From: an uncultured Clostridia bacterium
GTDB taxonomy: Bacteria; Bacillota; Clostridia; Christensenellales; UBA1242
Reading direction: 5' to 3'
NCBI GenBank assembly: GCA_934725745.1
Contig: CAKVCH010000033.1
Coordinates: 1-6,839 of the forward strand
DNA: 6,839 bases
Positions 5,137 to 6,839 of the stretch are shown here, piece by piece. How positions within the stretch are numbered: position 1 is the stretch's first letter; every line of letters begins with the position of its first letter. The notes under the pieces are model-generated. The model made no database searches, was not told where the DNA came from, and saw only the letters and a list, made by a program, of their open reading frames with translations. The translations under genes were made by a program, and so were the position numbers.

Positions 5137-6216
5137 TTATCTTATAATTTCGTCAATTACACCACCGCCGAGACAATTTTCGTCTTCGTCATACAAGACG
5201 ACATATTGACCTGGAGTAATTGCGCGTTGCTTTTCGTAAAAGTCGACTTTTACAACATCCCTTTCTATTGTAACCCGCACCTTTTGGTCTGGTTGCCTAT
5301 AACGAAATTTGGCAAAACAGTCGAAAGTTTTTTCTTGTGGCTTGCACGGAATCCAATTAAACTCACTCGCAATGAGTCCTCTACTAAACAGCAAGTCATC
5401 TTCACCTTGCGAAACAACAAGTCGATTATTCTTCACATCTTTTTCAAGAACAAACCATCTTTCGCCATTTCCACCGCTCATTCCGCCGATATTTAATCCT
5501 TTTCGTTGTCCCAAAGTATAGTATAAGACGCCATCGTGATGCCCCACAACTTTCCCCTTTGTGTCGACTATGTCTCCACGCTTTGCTGGAATATAGTTTT
5601 GCAAAAATCTTTTAAAATTCCTTTCGCCTATAAAACAAACTCCCGTACTATCCTTTTTCTTTGCATTTGAAAGGTTATATTCAAGCGCAATTTTTCTCAC
5701 TTTTGTCTTTTCAATATCCGCCAAAGGAAAAATCACTTGCGAAAGTTGTGCTTGCGAGAGTTGATTTAAGAAATAACTTTGGTCTTTACTCTTGTCTAGT
5801 GCCTTTTTTAGGTAAAAAAGCCCGTCTTTTTGTGCCACTTTGCAATAATGTCCCGTTGCGATGTAGTCTGCGCCCAACTTTTTTGCATAGTCCAAAAATG
5901 GTCCAAATTTGATTTCTCTATTACACAAAACATCTGGGTTTGGAGTTCTTCCCTTTTCATATTCGCTTAAAAAATGAGAAAAGACTCTATCCCAATACTC
6001 TTTTGCAAAATTAACAGAGTAATAAGGAATGCCAATCGTTTGGCACACCCTTTTTACATCTTCATAATCTTCTGTCGCGGTGCATTCGCCCGAATCGTCC
6101 TTTTCTTCCCAATTATTCATAAAAAGTCCAATAACATTATAGCCTTTCTTTTTAAGTAGTAACGCACTTACGGCGCTGTCAACGCCCCCACTCATTCCAA
6201 TAACAACAGTTTTCAT
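5137..6216 (-). CDS. mnmA: tRNA-specific 2-thiouridylase MnmA
   Basis: MnmA uses ATP and persulfide sulfur to make 2-thiouridine at wobble position 34 of the Lys, Glu and Gln tRNAs in the cytoplasm. The 359 residues are standard length. The N-terminal PP-loop ATPase signature SGGVDS is at 9-14, and GLFMNNW is at 30-36. [12 protein letters not shown] (93-104) contains catalytic C98. TGHY is at 121-124 and [10 protein letters not shown] at 141-150. GVCFIGE (192-198) holds the second catalytic cysteine C194. [12 protein letters not shown] (234-245) begins the central domain. The C-terminal barrel has [10 protein letters not shown] (304-313) and [12 protein letters not shown] (332-343). All key residues are present, so it should be active. 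It starts 1 bp after the stop of the upstream TM2/zinc-ribbon gene and so is probably cotranscribed. No cysteine desulfurase gene is adjacent, unlike the common iscS-mnmA arrangement. No GC-rich terminator is visible downstream. Confidence 0.98.
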   Translation of the reverse strand: MKTVVIGMSGGVDSAVSALLLKKKGYNVIGLFMNNWEEKDDSGECTATEDYEDVKRVCQTIGIPYYSVNFAKEYWDRVFSHFLSEYEKGRTPNPDVLCNREIKFGPFLDYAKKLGADYIATGHYCKVAQKDGLFYLKKALDKSKDQSYFLNQLSQAQLSQVIFPLADIEKTKVRKIALEYNLSNAKKKDSTGVCFIGERNFKRFLQNYIPAKRGDIVDTKGKVVGHHDGVLYYTLGQRKGLNIGGMSGGNGERWFVLEKDVKNNRLVVSQGEDDLLFSRGLIASEFNWIPCKPQEKTFDCFAKFRYRQPDQKVRVTIERDVVKVDFYEKQRAITPGQYVVLYDEDENCLGGGVIDEIIR

Positions 6217-6217
6217 T

Positions 6218-6839
6218 TTATCTTAATGGCTCGTCACACTCAGGACAAACACTTTCTCCTTTCTCTAACTTAACATATTTCCCGCAATTTGGGCAAAAAA
6301 GTCGTTGTTTTGCCCTGTTTTTTTTATTATTTTGTGCTTTTTGAGCAATTTCTTCTTTGTGAGACAACTCAACTTCTTTTAAAATTTCGTTTGCGACATC
6401 GGAAGAAATTTCTTCATCGTTTTCGCTGACGAAGTATTCTTCATCAATTGCCACTGGTACTTTAAACTTTTTAGTCAAAATTTGAACGATTGACCCTATC
6501 CATACAATTACCGAAATTGCGAATGGAAAAGATAAAAGTTGCAAAATCAAGCCAACATAACTAGCGTCAAGCGTTTCTCGCGAGACTGCAAAAAAAACTA
6601 TAACTATTGAATACAATAAGGCGAAAAAGAAAGCGACCATATCGAAAATAAACCATTTATATCTTCCAACCTTCGCAAAGTGCGCCCCCGACCAACCAAG
6701 AAAAATACACAGAAGAAGAAGTCTTAGTCTACTAACATCCTTTGGAAGGTCAGTTGTATATAATACTTTGTTGTATTCCTTTTTTCTTATTGCCTTTTTG
6801 CCCGCTTTATTTGTAACGCTTTTAAGCCTATCAAAAACC
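6218..6839 (-). CDS. TM2-domain membrane protein with C-terminal zinc ribbon, 5' end outside window
   Basis: The frame is open from the right edge to TAA 6218-6220, giving 206 complete codons. An ATG at 6640 exists, but the open frame and conserved motif upstream show that it is internal. The visible N-terminal part (about 1-37) is basic and hydrophilic. [18 protein letters not shown] (about 41-58) matches the TM2 pattern (hydrophobic helix, FLG-x-x-G-x-H, turn), with further helices at about 66-85 and 94-120. An acidic, then Lys/Gln-rich, probably cytoplasmic linker (about 127-175) leads to a zinc ribbon: C182-x2-C185 and C198-x2-C201, 12 residues between pairs. TM2 proteins of this kind are widespread in Firmicutes and their role is unknown; many also carry an N-terminal zinc ribbon, which could lie outside the window. 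mnmA begins 1 bp downstream, so the two are probably cotranscribed, but no functional link is known. There is no ribosome site or promoter to judge, because the start is missing. Confidence 0.85.
   Translation of the reverse strand, partial: VFDRLKSVTNKAGKKAIRKKEYNKVLYTTDLPKDVSRLRLLLLCIFLGWSGAHFAKVGRYKWFIFDMVAFFFALLYSIVIVFFAVSRETLDASYVGLILQLLSFPFAISVIVWIGSIVQILTKKFKVPVAIDEEYFVSENDEEISSDVANEILKEVELSHKEEIAQKAQNNKKNRAKQRLFCPNCGKYVKLEKGESVCPECDEPLR

Overview
The window is AT-rich, and every convincing gene lies on the minus strand. I infer a low-G+C Firmicute (Bacillota), more likely a Clostridia-type lineage than a Bacillus. The reasons are a MazF close to Bacillus NdoA lying near acpS, a YtaF-type membrane protein, strong AGGAG-like ribosome sites and very A/T-rich intergenic DNA. 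Species and genus cannot be read from this piece. Nothing here is a mobile element, CRISPR array, rRNA or tRNA. It is mostly ordinary chromosomal housekeeping DNA with a few odd details.

Read in the direction of transcription, from high to low coordinates, the layout is as follows. (1) 6839-5137: a gene running in from outside the window encodes a TM2-domain membrane protein with a C-terminal zinc ribbon. It is followed after 1 bp by mnmA (tRNA 2-thiouridylase). (2) 5075-4509: a stand-alone YtaF/MntP-like six-helix membrane protein with its own promoter. (3) 4332-2052: a tight four-gene operon. It holds a Xre-type DNA-binding protein with four membrane helices, a YigZ/IMPACT-family protein, RecX and AcpS. 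The junctions are 8 bp overlap, 5 bp gap and 17 bp overlap, and a hairpin terminator lies at about 1911-1944. (4) 1792-1140: a 59-codon ORF of unknown function with a strong ribosome site, then the MazF endoribonuclease toxin. (5) 974-1: an RlmD/TrmA-family RNA uracil-C5 methyltransferase that runs off the left edge.

The genes share a theme of RNA modification and basic cell physiology: MnmA (tRNA wobble thiolation), RlmD-like (rRNA/tRNA m5U), MazF (mRNA cleavage), AcpS (activation of acyl carrier protein) and RecX (control of RecA). They do not form one obvious pathway.

Three points deserve a second look. First, mazF lacks a recognisable ribbon-helix-helix antitoxin gene, and the small unknown ORF occupies that position; its reading frame stays open past its stop codon into the start of mazF. 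Second, the Xre-membrane gene and the YtaF-like gene both start where a promoter would place the transcript's first base, which suggests leaderless mRNAs. Third, the YtaF-like protein has lost the acidic residue expected in its second repeat. I found no convincing new multi-gene system.
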